6,523 bases of DNA from CAYUNT01 sp964446285. GTDB taxonomy: Bacteria > Sumerlaeota > Sumerlaeia > SLMS01 > CAYUNT01. The notes below the pieces were generated by a model that worked only from the letters and a program-made list of their open reading frames with translations, searched no databases and was not told the DNA's origin. Shown one piece after another: positions 1 through 5,841 of this stretch. The stretch covers positions 1-6,523 of the forward strand of contig CAYUNT010000228.1 of assembly GCA_964446285.1 (NCBI GenBank), written 5' to 3'. The stretch's first letter is position 1. Each line of letters opens with the position of its first letter. The position numbers and the translations under genes were made by a program.

Positions 1-130
1 TTACCACGAAAAAAACGAAAGAAACGAAAAAAGCAGAGAATTCCATTCAGGGTCTGCCTTTCCTGGCAGGAAAGGCAGACCTTGAATATATTTTTTCCGA
101 TTTCGTTCTTTTCGTTTTTTCGCGGTAAAA
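1..130. repeat. Large nested inverted repeat (dispersed-repeat type) at the window edge
   Basis: The outer arms are near-complementary. The left arm starts ttaccacgaaaaaaacg and runs to about 32. The right arm (about 90-129) ends cgttttttcgcggtaaaa. Both are built from purine-rich cgaaa-type units. Nested inside is a perfect 13-bp stem, ggtctgcctttcc (51-63) with ggaaaggcagacc (69-81) and a 5-nt loop, extended by attcagg/ccttgaat with one bulged base. The element starts three bases after the glycosyltransferase stop, so it may also act as that gene's transcription terminator. I recall 'accacgaa..acgaa' repeats as dispersed elements in other environmental genomes, but I cannot check that here. 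The left arm may be cut off by the window edge. Confidence 0.85.
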
Positions 131-132
131 TC

Positions 133-1389
133 TTATCTTTTTCTTTGGCGGCCGCGCACGGTTTCGGCCAGATCGAGCAGAGCGCGGGCGGAGTTATCCC
201 AGGTGAATCGTTTTGCGCGTTCGAGGCCCGCGCGCGCCAGCTGCTGGCGATAATCAGCGTCCTTTTCCATGCGATGCAAGGCCGCCGTCAAATCCGCCAA
301 TCGCCCAGGGCCGCCGCTGTCGCGAATATAGGCCGCGCCGTCATCGCCCAGCACCTCGGGCATCGACGCCGCGCGCGACGCAATAACCGGCACACCGCAC
401 GCCATTGCTTCGAGCGCCGGGATGCCGAATCCTTCGTATCGGCTCGGATACGCCAGCGCCAGCGCCCCGGCCAGCGTGCGGATCAAGGCGGGGCGTTCCA
501 TATAGCCTGCGCAGTGGACTGGAAGCCGCGCGGCCATCCGGCGCAGTTTGGCCATTTCGCCTTCGCCGCGCGGACTCTGGCCACCTGCAACCACGAGCGC
601 CGCTTGCCCGCCCGCGTCGCGGTATTGCTCAAACGCCCGCAATAGCAAGCCGAGCGATTTGCGCGGTTCCACGGCGCCTATCCACAGGAAATACGGCTTG
701 GCGAATGAGGAGGGGCCGGGAGCATTCACCGCAGAGTGCGCAGAGGGCGCGGAGAGGGCAGAGACGGCGGCGGGCGGCGCGTCGTGGAATTCGCCTCCCA
801 CGCCCGGATAAATCACGTTCAGCCGCTTCGCGGGAATGCGCAGGATATTTTCCGCTTCTCGCGCCATGGCACGCGAAATCACAACAAGCGCATCGGCCCG
901 GCGCGCGGCCACATGCATCATAGCCCGCACATAATACCGGAATCCCGCGGGGAACGTTTCCGGACAGCGCCATGCGGCAAAATCCAGCAGCGTGGCGATG
1001 ACCGGACATGGCGCTTTCCAGGGAATCAGCCAGGTGGGGCTGAAAAAAACATCCGCCTTCAGCCGCCGCAGCAATCCCGCCATCCCGCCCGCATGAAGCC
1101 ACCAATCCGCGGCCGGATGATCTTCATAATCATACGGAATTGTCTGAACACGCACGCCCGTCCCGAACAAGGGCACTGCCGCATCCGCCCTGCCCGCCCT
1201 GTCCGACCGCTCCAACCTGTCCGGCTTTTCCGGCCTATTTCGCCTGTCTGGCAGAACAAGCGCCACCACGCTCCAATCCCCGCGCCGCAGTGCCTCTTCG
1301 CCGGCTGCCCGCGCCAGACCCGCTGCCCAGACCCCAACTCCGGTCATTCCCGGACGGACCCATCGGGCGTCGATCACCAATTTGCGCAT
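133..1389 (-). CDS. GT4-type glycosyltransferase with two in-frame repeat insertions
   Basis: A 418-residue retaining glycosyltransferase of the GT4/GT-B fold, expected to move a sugar from a nucleotide-sugar to a glycan or lipid acceptor at the cytoplasmic face of the membrane. The N-terminal Rossmann half opens with MRKLVIDARW and a glycine-rich loop PGMTGVGVW (residues 13-21). The C-terminal half has GAVEPRKSL (about 238-246), whose R/K pair usually contacts the nucleotide phosphates, and the E-x7-E motif in EGFGIPALE (E319 and E327), then AMACGVPVIAS. The ATG at 1389 was chosen because conserved sequence begins there. A GTG start at 1473 would add 28 unconvincing residues. No strong Shine-Dalgarno is visible; GGAAAGG lies about 14 nt upstream. 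Residues 48-71 and 208-222 are low-complexity tripeptide repeats made by repeat DNA (separate entries). Donor and acceptor cannot be read from the sequence. It lies 195 bp downstream of yebC. Confidence 0.9.
   Translation of the reverse strand: MRKLVIDARWVRPGMTGVGVWAAGLARAAGEEALRRGDWSVVALVLPDRRNRPEKPDRLERSDRAGRADAAVPLFGTGVRVQTIPYDYEDHPAADWWLHAGGMAGLLRRLKADVFFSPTWLIPWKAPCPVIATLLDFAAWRCPETFPAGFRYYVRAMMHVAARRADALVVISRAMAREAENILRIPAKRLNVIYPGVGGEFHDAPPAAVSALSAPSAHSAVNAPGPSSFAKPYFLWIGAVEPRKSLGLLLRAFEQYRDAGGQAALVVAGGQSPRGEGEMAKLRRMAARLPVHCAGYMERPALIRTLAGALALAYPSRYEGFGIPALEAMACGVPVIASRAASMPEVLGDDGAAYIRDSGGPGRLADLTAALHRMEKDADYRQQLARAGLERAKRFTWDNSARALLDLAETVRGRQRKR
725..767. repeat. 9-nt-period 'cgcagaggg' repeat inside the glycosyltransferase
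   Basis: After ttcac there are four consecutive 9-nt units: cgcagagtg (730-738), cgcagaggg (739-747), cgcggagag (748-756) and ggcagagac (757-765). On the coding strand they encode a tripeptide series HSA/PSA/LSA/VSA (read in protein order VSA-LSA-PSA-HSA), about residues 209-220. This falls in the linker just before the C-terminal Rossmann half. The period is a multiple of three, so the frame survives. The motif resembles dispersed 'cacagaggcgcagag' repeats that I recall from other environmental genomes. Confidence 0.75.
1182..1253. repeat. 9-nt-period 'tgtccgacc' repeat inside the glycosyltransferase
   Basis: Eight degenerate 9-nt units lie in tandem: catccgccc, tgcccgccc, tgtccgacc, gctccaacc, tgtccggct, tttccggcc, tatttcgcc and tgtctggca. 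On the coding strand they give tripeptides of the form x-R/K-x (DRR, NRP, EKP, DRL, ERS, DRA, GRA), roughly residues 48-71. The insertion is in the N-terminal Rossmann half after the strand VVALVLP. The reading frame is intact because the period is nine. Confidence 0.8.
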
Positions 1390-1521
1390 GGTGGCGCAAC
1401 TGGCCTTTCCCGCAAGACAACATGCCTGGCGAGCAAAGGCCCGCGGCATTCTTGCGGTAAAATAAACAAACACACAATCCTGCGCCGCGCGAGCGCCAGC
1501 CCAAGGATTGCCAGCCGCCGC

Positions 1522-1569
1522 GCCGACGCATCATGCAGTCCCAATCGCGTCCAATCCCCGCGCGTCGGC
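1522..1569. other. Inverted repeat in the yebC-glycosyltransferase spacer
   Basis: gccgacgc (1522-1529) and gcgtcggc (1562-1569) are perfect 8-bp arms about 32 nt apart, just downstream of the yebC stop on the minus strand. There is no U-run, so this is at best a weak terminator or RNA structure. The rest of the 195-bp spacer (1390-1584) shows no gene; ruvC, which often follows yebC, is not here. Confidence 0.3.
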
Positions 1570-1584
1570 AGGGCCTTGGCAGGA

Positions 1585-2328
1585 TTACGAGCTCAGTTGC
1601 TCCATGAGTTCAGGCGCGATGTCAAAGTTCGAATACACGTCATCCACGTCATCGTGTTCTTCGAGGAGGCCCATCAGCTTGAGCATCTGTTCGGCCTCTT
1701 TACCCTCGAGTTTCACATAATTCTGCGGGATGCGCGTTACGTTGGACGAAGTAACCTTGAAGCCTTTGGCTTCGAGGGCTTCGCGGACATCCTGCACTGC
1801 GTCCGGGGCAGTGCGAACCAGGAAAAGACCATCCTCGTTCGCCACGTCATCCGCTCCGGCCTCAAGCGCCGCCTCCATGAGTTTGTCTTCATCTGCCTCG
1901 GGAATTTCAATCTGCCCGACCGTGGAGAACTGCCAGCCTACACAGCCGGATTCGCCGAGATTCCCGCCATGCTTGGAAAAGATGTGGCGCACTTCCGAAG
2001 CCGCCCGGTTGCGGTTGTCCGTGGTGATTTTCACCATCACAGCCGCTCCGCCCGGACCATAGCCCTCATACATGAACTCCTCGAAGGTCTCGCCTTCGAT
2101 TTCGCCCGCGCCCTTCTTGATGGCGCGGACCATCGTGTCCTTGGGCATGTTGCAGTCTTTGGCCGCCTGGATGGCCGTGCGAAGCCGCGGATTGCCGTTC
2201 GGATCGCTTCCGCCCATCCGAGCCGCAATTTGTAATTCCTTAATGATCTTGGTAAAGGCCTTGCCGCGTTTGGCGTCGGCCGCGGCCTTTTTGTGTTTGA
2301 TGGAATGCCATTTCGAATGGCCCGACAT
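1585..2328 (-). CDS. yebC: YebC/PmpR (TACO1) family protein
   Basis: A 247-residue protein, the normal full length for the family. It opens with the hallmark MSGHSKWHSIKHKKAAADAKR and continues with GKAFTKIIKEL, the NPRLRTAI..AK..NMPKDT stretch (residues 46-66), YEGYGPGGAAVMV (88-100), the TDNRNRA.SEVRHIFSKHGGNLG segment, and an acidic C-terminus with DDVDDVYSNFD. The family was long described as transcriptional regulators (PmpR). More recent work on YebC and mitochondrial TACO1 places it at the ribosome, easing translation through polyproline stretches. It is cytoplasmic. The start is fixed by the N-terminal motif and by an AGGAGG 8 nt upstream. It precedes the glycosyltransferase on the same strand, but the 195-bp gap makes co-transcription uncertain. 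Nothing looks damaged. The call rests on clear homology over the whole length. Confidence 0.98.
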   Translation of the reverse strand: MSGHSKWHSIKHKKAAADAKRGKAFTKIIKELQIAARMGGSDPNGNPRLRTAIQAAKDCNMPKDTMVRAIKKGAGEIEGETFEEFMYEGYGPGGAAVMVKITTDNRNRAASEVRHIFSKHGGNLGESGCVGWQFSTVGQIEIPEADEDKLMEAALEAGADDVANEDGLFLVRTAPDAVQDVREALEAKGFKVTSSNVTRIPQNYVKLEGKEAEQMLKLMGLLEEHDDVDDVYSNFDIAPELMEQLSS

Positions 2329-2336
2329 GGTTTCTG

Positions 2337-2342
2337 CCTCCT
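2337..2342 (-). promoter_or_regulatory. Strong ribosome binding site of yebC
   Basis: The minus strand reads CAGGAGGCAGAAACC followed by ATG. The AGGAGG core has ideal 8-nt spacing and confirms the start at 2328. Confidence 0.85.
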
Positions 2343-2387
2343 GGGTGAGTCAATCGCTCCGTCGCGCCGCAGCCGCGATAGAGAATA

Positions 2388-2420
2388 CGGCCCGGGAAGA
2401 AATCAAAGCTTCCCGGGCCG
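2388..2420 (-). terminator. Perfect 12-bp hairpin between the secreted-protein gene and yebC
   Basis: cggcccgggaag (2388-2399) and cttcccgggccg (2409-2420) form a perfect 12-bp GC-rich stem with a 9-nt loop. It lies 70 nt past the stop of the upstream secreted-protein gene and 60 nt before the yebC start. On the minus strand the stem is followed by TATTCTCTATC, only moderately U-rich. A terminator of the upstream gene is the likeliest role; a repeat or an operator is possible. Confidence 0.55.
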
Positions 2421-2462
2421 GAAATTCCAGTTACAACAACGATTTTGCGCCTCCGCCGCACG

Positions 2463-2484
2463 GGCGGTCTTCCGGGAGGCCGCC
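2463..2484 (-). other. GC-rich hairpin just after the secreted-protein stop codon
   Basis: ggcggtctt (2463-2471) pairs with gaggccgcc (2476-2484), with two G-U pairs and a ccgg tetraloop. It begins six bases past the stop on the minus strand and has no U-run. It could protect the mRNA 3' end or act as a weak terminator together with the larger hairpin downstream. Confidence 0.4.
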
Positions 2485-2490
2485 AGCGCG

Positions 2491-3414
2491 TCAGCGCGTA
2501 AGAACGAGATTCGCAATCGCCTCATAGTCCTGCTGCGTAATCTGTCCATCGGGAACCGACTGGCCGCTCACGTTTACCACATCCGCGTTCTTGCCAAAAA
2601 TCTGCTCGATGGCGGGCGTCGCCGTGTTCGCCAGCGCCAGCGCGCGAACCACATCCGCCGCGTCCACAACCGAGTCGCCATTGGCGTCGCCGCGGATCGC
2701 GCTTGTGATGTTCAACCCGTCAAAGTAGCTGACCGTGTCTGAGAGGTTCTTGAACCCGCTCAGTTTGCTGATCGAGGACGGATCGCGGAAGCCCAGCGGG
2801 AACGGAACCCGCTTTTCACCCTGCAGCGTCACGTTCTGCAAGACGCCGTCCACATAGCAATACCAAATCTTGTTCTGGTAATCCTGCATCAGGCTCACCT
2901 GATACCATTTGGTGGCCACTAGCGGCCCCTTGTGGTCGAAAGCCTGAACCCATGGATCGCTGTTTCCGTCCGTGTCGCGGCCGTCATAAAGCAGGATGCC
3001 GCGGTTCTTGCTGAAATGCACAATCGAGGAAGCCGGCGGATCGGCGGGATACGTGGGCGAATCCACTGCCGAACCTTCGCCGCGGAACCATCCCTGCACC
3101 CAGACGATGCCGTTAAGGGTGGAATCCGAAGCCGACTGGCCGAGCGCGCGGTCCACTTCGGCTCCCGGATCGAGGGCCAGCGACTGGCTTCCCTGGGCCG
3201 CTTGCGCACTGCTGATCGAGGCGGTTCCCGCGTCTAGCTGCCAGCCGGCGGCTGAATAATTGGAAATCGAGGTTCCCGCGGCATACGCGGCCTCGTCGCC
3301 CGTGGCCTCAAAACCCGTCTGAACCAGCGTAGCGGAAAATGCGCTAGCTGCGATCATGACAAAACCCAGCAGCGAAATCAGCATTATTCTCACTGTCTGA
3401 AATCTGGCCTTCAT
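2491..3414 (-). CDS. Secreted protein with LamG-like region and C-terminal dockerin-like repeat
   Basis: A 307-residue exported protein. Residues 1-28 form a signal peptide: a basic MKAR start, a hydrophobic core LISLLGFVMIAAS, and an AFSA cleavage site. The mature part starts TLVQTGFEATGDE and continues with WVQGWFRGEG, a KNRGILLYDGR strand, KWYQVSLMQDYQN, WYCYVDGV and YFDGLNI. These are beta-rich segments of the kind found in concanavalin/LamG jelly-roll domains. The C-terminus carries a dockerin-like pair: a good EF-hand-type calcium loop DANGDSVVDAAD (243-254) and a looser second one starting at D278 and ending GQITQQD. The start at 3414 is preferred over an ATG 24 codons upstream because it begins the signal peptide and has GAGGGAG 7 nt upstream. 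The likely role is cell-surface or extracellular carbohydrate or matrix binding; no catalytic residues are recognisable. The exact domain family is not certain. Confidence 0.85.
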   Translation of the reverse strand: MKARFQTVRIMLISLLGFVMIAASAFSATLVQTGFEATGDEAAYAAGTSISNYSAAGWQLDAGTASISSAQAAQGSQSLALDPGAEVDRALGQSASDSTLNGIVWVQGWFRGEGSAVDSPTYPADPPASSIVHFSKNRGILLYDGRDTDGNSDPWVQAFDHKGPLVATKWYQVSLMQDYQNKIWYCYVDGVLQNVTLQGEKRVPFPLGFRDPSSISKLSGFKNLSDTVSYFDGLNITSAIRGDANGDSVVDAADVVRALALANTATPAIEQIFGKNADVVNVSGQSVPDGQITQQDYEAIANLVLTR

Positions 3415-3421
3415 GTGCAAG

Positions 3422-3428
3422 CTCCCTC
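3422..3428 (-). promoter_or_regulatory. Ribosome binding site of the secreted-protein gene
   Basis: The minus strand reads AGAGGGAGCTTGCAC before ATG. The GAGGGAG at 7-nt spacing decides the start at 3414 rather than 3486. Confidence 0.75.
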
Positions 3429-3678
3429 TGGGAAGTAGGGTAAGAGTATTGTGAATCATCCGCGGCATGGGCCGCTTGGCGCCCAACCGCCCAAAACTCT
3501 AGATGTATAAACACCCCAATCGCAAGGATTTCTTTGCGGCTCGCCCGTCATTTTTCAAAACAAAATCCAGCCCTGGAATTCAGGCGATTTCCCGAAGCCG
3601 CATGGCGGGCCGGAATGCAGGAAGCACAATGCGCGCCTGGGCGTCTCGGCTCTCCTCGCGAATGGCCGCTGCGGCGGA

Positions 3679-3867
3679 CTAGCGAACCTCTTTGTGAACC
3701 GTGTGCTTGCGCTCGAACTTGCAGTATTTTTTCCGCTCGAGGCGGTCTGCCGTATTCCGGCGGTTTTTCGTGCTCACATAACGCGATACCCCCGGAATTT
3801 CGGAGGTTTTGCATGTGGTGCATTCCAAAATGACCTGCACCCGGTTTCCTTTGCCTTTCTTCGCCAT
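3679..3867 (-). CDS. rpmG: Ribosomal protein L33 (bL33)
   Basis: A 62-residue basic protein of the large ribosomal subunit, near the E site. It starts MAKKGKGNRVQVILECTTCK and carries the L33 core SRYVSTKNRRNTADRLERKKYC and the ending KHTVHKEVR. The zinc-binding (C+) form uses four cysteines as two CxxC pairs. Here C16, C19 and C49 are present, but the fourth position is Glu52 (YCKFE, codon GAG), so the ribbon is incomplete. The start is fixed by homology and by an AGGAG 8 nt upstream. The short EIPGVSRY insertion resembles L33 of PVC-type bacteria. In many bacteria rpmG sits beside secE and nusG; here the next gene, 264 bp on, is a secreted protein, so the gene stands alone. It is divergent from aguB. 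Confidence 0.95.
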   Translation of the reverse strand: MAKKGKGNRVQVILECTTCKTSEIPGVSRYVSTKNRRNTADRLERKKYCKFERKHTVHKEVR

Positions 3868-3875
3868 TGCGTCAA

Positions 3876-3899
3876 CTCCTAGAATCGTTCGCGAACGAT
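3876..3899 (-). promoter_or_regulatory. rpmG ribosome binding site with adjoining 16-bp palindrome
   Basis: The minus-strand Shine-Dalgarno is AGGAG (3876-3880), 8 nt before the ATG. Four bases further upstream lies a perfect 16-bp palindrome, atcgttcgcgaacgat (3884-3899). So close to the ribosome site it could be an operator or an RNA hairpin that controls initiation. Which of these it is cannot be told from one copy. Confidence 0.6.
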
Positions 3900-3917
3900 G
3901 AAACTGGCTCAGCCTAT

Positions 3918-3932
3918 CAGGTTGATAACCTG
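3918..3932 (-). promoter_or_regulatory. Palindrome in the rpmG leader
   Basis: caggtt-gat-aacctg is a perfect inverted repeat with 6-bp arms, lying between the predicted rpmG transcription start (about 3945) and the Shine-Dalgarno. It partly overlaps a second possible stem ggttga/tcaacc. It could be an operator or a leader hairpin. Confidence 0.4.
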
Positions 3933-3952
3933 TCAACCGGCCAAAGTTGAAA

Positions 3953-3980
3953 ATTATAGTGTCCGATTTTCCATGAACAA
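3953..3980 (-). promoter_or_regulatory. Predicted sigma-70 type promoter of rpmG
   Basis: On the minus strand, TTGTTC (-35, 3975-3980) is followed after 16 nt by a perfect TATAAT (-10, 3953-3958). Transcription would start near 3945, leaving a leader of about 75 nt that holds the two palindromes. The -35 box matches consensus only at TTG; the -10 box is exact. Confidence 0.55.
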
Positions 3981-4100
3981 GCGAAATGTTTCCGATTTTT
4001 CCGCCTTTTGGGCCTTTTCTTGCAAAAAACGAAAATCTCCCCTTCATGTAAAGGCGCTCGCGCGCGAAAGATGCGCTCTTGTGCCGGAACCGCGCTTTCC

Positions 4101-4245
4101 TGTAGATAGATGCGGCTTCGCGCCTCCCGCGAGGCCGCCGGCGCATTTCTCTGGGACCGCGAGGCTCCGCACTCGCATCTTGGAGCCTGTGCGAAAACCC
4201 GCCAGCGAATCTTGGACGAGACGTCCAAGCCACCAGCGAATCCTT
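4101..4245. repeat. Hairpin-rich repeat-like segment in the rpmG-aguB divergent spacer
   Basis: Three small perfect stems follow one another: gcctc-ccgc-gaggc (4122-4135), gcgag/ctcgc (4159-4176) and cttggacg-aga-cgtccaag (4211-4229). The last is flanked by direct repeats ccagcgaatc at 4202-4211 and 4233-4242. Such a run of hairpins between two divergent genes fits a dispersed non-coding repeat. A minus-strand frame runs open through it into rpmG but shows no conserved protein sequence. The rest of the 490-bp spacer (3981-4100 and 4246-4357) shows no gene, and no convincing aguB promoter was found. Confidence 0.5.
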
Positions 4246-4357
4246 GCCGGCGGATGCATCTCCAGCGGCGCAATGAGACCGAAAGCGGCCCACAAGGGGA
4301 CCAAAGAAGCCAATCCTTCCGCCTTGGGCAGAAGCGCAAAAGGAACCTAACACACCT

Positions 4358-5529
4358 ATGGGAACAACGCAAAACCGCCGCCTGACTGTGGGCCTTGTCC
4401 AGCAGCGTTGCGTGGCGGACAAAGAGGCCAGTATCCGCCGCAGCATCGAAGGCATTCGCGAGGCGCGCGATCGCGGGGCGCGGCTCGTTGCCTTGCAGGA
4501 ACTCCACACCTGGACCTATTTCTGCCAAGCGGAACTGGACGCGAATTTCGACCTCGCCGAACCCATTCCGGGCGGGCCGTCGTATGCCCGGCTCGCCCAA
4601 GCCGCGGCGCAAGTCGGCGTTGTGCTTGTGGTTTCGCTCTTCGAACGGCGCGCGCCGGGATTGTTCCACAACACCGCCGCCGTCATCGAGGCGGATGGCA
4701 GGCTCGCCGGAATATACAGAAAAACGCATATCCCCAACGACCCACAGTTCTTCGAGAAATTCTATTTCGCACCAGGGGATTTGGGCATCCGGCCCATCGA
4801 AACGAGCGTGGGGCGCGCCGGAGTGCTTGTGTGCTGGGACCAATGGTATCCCGAGGCCGCGCGCGTAATGGCACTCGCGGGCGCGGATTTCCTCGTGTAT
4901 CCGACAGCGATTGGCTGGAAACCCGACGATTCGCCCGATGAGCAAGCCCGCCAGCCTGAGGCATGGATGACCGTCCAGCGCAGCCATGCCGCCGCCAACG
5001 CCCTCCCAGTGATCGTTCCCAACCGCGTCGGATTCGAGCCAGACCCAACCGGCATCGCGGCGGGCGGCCGCAGCGCGACGCAAAGTGAGCACAAACCAGC
5101 CTCAACCGGCAAATTCTCCCAACCCCCAACTCACAACCCCCAACTCCCCGCCGATAGTTTTCCCTCCCAACACTGTTCACTNNNNNNNNNNGCCCCAACC
5201 TGCCTCCCGGCCGCCGGCCGCAGCGCGACGCAAAGCGAGCAGAAACCCCCCCCCACCCGGAAAGTCTCACAACTCACAACTCACAACCCACAACTCCTGC
5301 CCCGGGCGGCCTCACCTTCTGGGGAAATAGTTTCATCGCTGGACCGCGCGGCGAACTCCTCGCGCGCGCCTCATCGAACAGCGAAGAAGTTCTCGTGGCG
5401 GAAATTGACTTCTCGGAAACCGAAGCCATCCGCCGCGAGATGGGCTTTTTCCGCGACCGCCGCCCCGACCTCTACCGCGGCCTTCTCCGCCGCTCGTTCT
5501 TGGACAATTGCGCCCCTTTTGGGGAATAA
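4358..5529 (+). CDS. aguB: N-carbamoylputrescine amidase, interrupted by repeat DNA and an assembly gap
   Basis: A nitrilase-superfamily enzyme that hydrolyses N-carbamoylputrescine to putrescine, CO2 and ammonia, the last step of the agmatine route to polyamines; cytoplasmic. The catalytic triad is visible: Glu48 in LQELHTWTYFCQ, Lys122 in YRKTHIPND and Cys159 in VCWDQWYPEAAR, a near-signature of AguB. YPTAIGWKPD and NALPVIVPNRVGFEPDPT follow. The conserved sequence then stops at about 5057 and resumes at about 5308 with GGLTFWGNSFIAGPRGELL, EIDFSETEAIRREMGFFRDRRPDLY, ending NCAPFGE and TAA at 5527-5529. Between them lies repeat DNA with 10 Ns. As assembled, the C-terminal part is in another frame (position class 1 mod 3 versus 2 mod 3), but both frames are open across the insert. 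The start ATG has AGGA about 13 nt upstream. aguA is not in the window. Close relatives such as beta-ureidopropionase are less likely given CWDQWYPEAAR. Confidence 0.88.
5066..5306. repeat. Duplicated module with heptamer tandem repeats inside aguB
   Basis: Two copies of a module begin ggccgcagcgcgacgcaaag (5066 and 5216, 150 bp apart at the assembled gap size). Each leads into four 7-nt units: tcccaac-ccccaac-tcacaac-ccccaac at 5117-5144, and tcacaac three times then ccacaac at 5267-5294. Copy 2 also has a run of nine C (5246-5254). Between the copies lie ttttccctcccaacactgttcact and the N gap. None of this matches the nitrilase fold, so it is an insertion. The heptamer unit is not a multiple of three. 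Confidence 0.8.
5182..5191. other. Assembly gap (10 N)
   Basis: Ten Ns lie inside the aguB insertion, directly after cactgttcact. Ten is probably a placeholder, so the true length and content are unknown. The gap sits between two near-identical modules, a typical place for a short-read assembly to fail. Confidence 0.95.
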
Positions 5530-5841
5530 TCCCCGCCGCGTGATCTTAAGGCCGCCTGGGTATGAGACTGTATTACAAAGGCCCCAGCCTGAAAGCCAGA
5601 GAATAGAGAACGGGGCTGCCGGTTGGGAATTCTATTATCTGCCTTGGCCCGCAGGCGCTTCTTGCCACGCGAACGCGAAATAGGCAAAAACTCAAGGAAC
5701 TGGTGCTGAGGGGACCGCGCAAAATCAACGGCGGGGCTGAGCCAGAATGAGCAGTTGAGGAATCGATCTATTACCAAATTCCTATGACGTTGTTCCCTTT
5801 TCCTGCCGCCGTATTTACAAGGGCATGTGTTTGGATTGGGC
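5530..5841. other. 312-bp spacer without a recognisable gene
   Basis: No convincing coding frame, tRNA or terminator was found between aguB and the REPIN-like element. A minus-strand frame is open across most of it but overlaps aguB and the repeat and shows no conserved domain. Stretches such as ggccccagcctgaaagcc and ggggctgccggttgggaa look like remnants of dispersed repeats, but the base pairing is poor. The aguB end has only a weak cccc-tttt-gggg stem (5513-5524). Confidence 0.5.

Noticed and set aside
1390..1473. GTG-started N-terminal extension of the glycosyltransferase
   Set aside because: The 28 extra residues are Ala/Cys-rich and unlike the family, which begins at MRKLVIDARW.
736..2235. 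A 499-codon open frame on the plus strand
   Set aside because: It runs antisense through both yebC and the glycosyltransferase. Its translation shows no domain and reflects GC-rich codon usage on the opposite strand.
3504..3509. -10 box (TATACA, minus strand) for the secreted-protein gene
   Set aside because: No acceptable -35 box lies 16-18 nt upstream (AAATCC), so the promoter is not supported.
3487..3678. tRNA gene or secE downstream of rpmG
   Set aside because: No tRNA arms or T-loop (GGTTCGAATCC-like) could be found, and no short membrane protein frame is present.
3868..4509. Long N-terminal extension of rpmG
   Set aside because: The 214 extra codons cover the promoter, palindromes and hairpin spacer. 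L33 is about 50-62 residues and its own Shine-Dalgarno precedes the ATG at 3867.
3917..5092. A 391-codon open frame on the minus strand
   Set aside because: It is antisense to aguB, which has clear catalytic motifs on the plus strand; the rest is the hairpin-rich spacer.
5066..5306. CRISPR array
   Set aside because: There are only two module copies with short heptamers inside. There are no regular 25-40 bp repeats with unique spacers and no cas genes.
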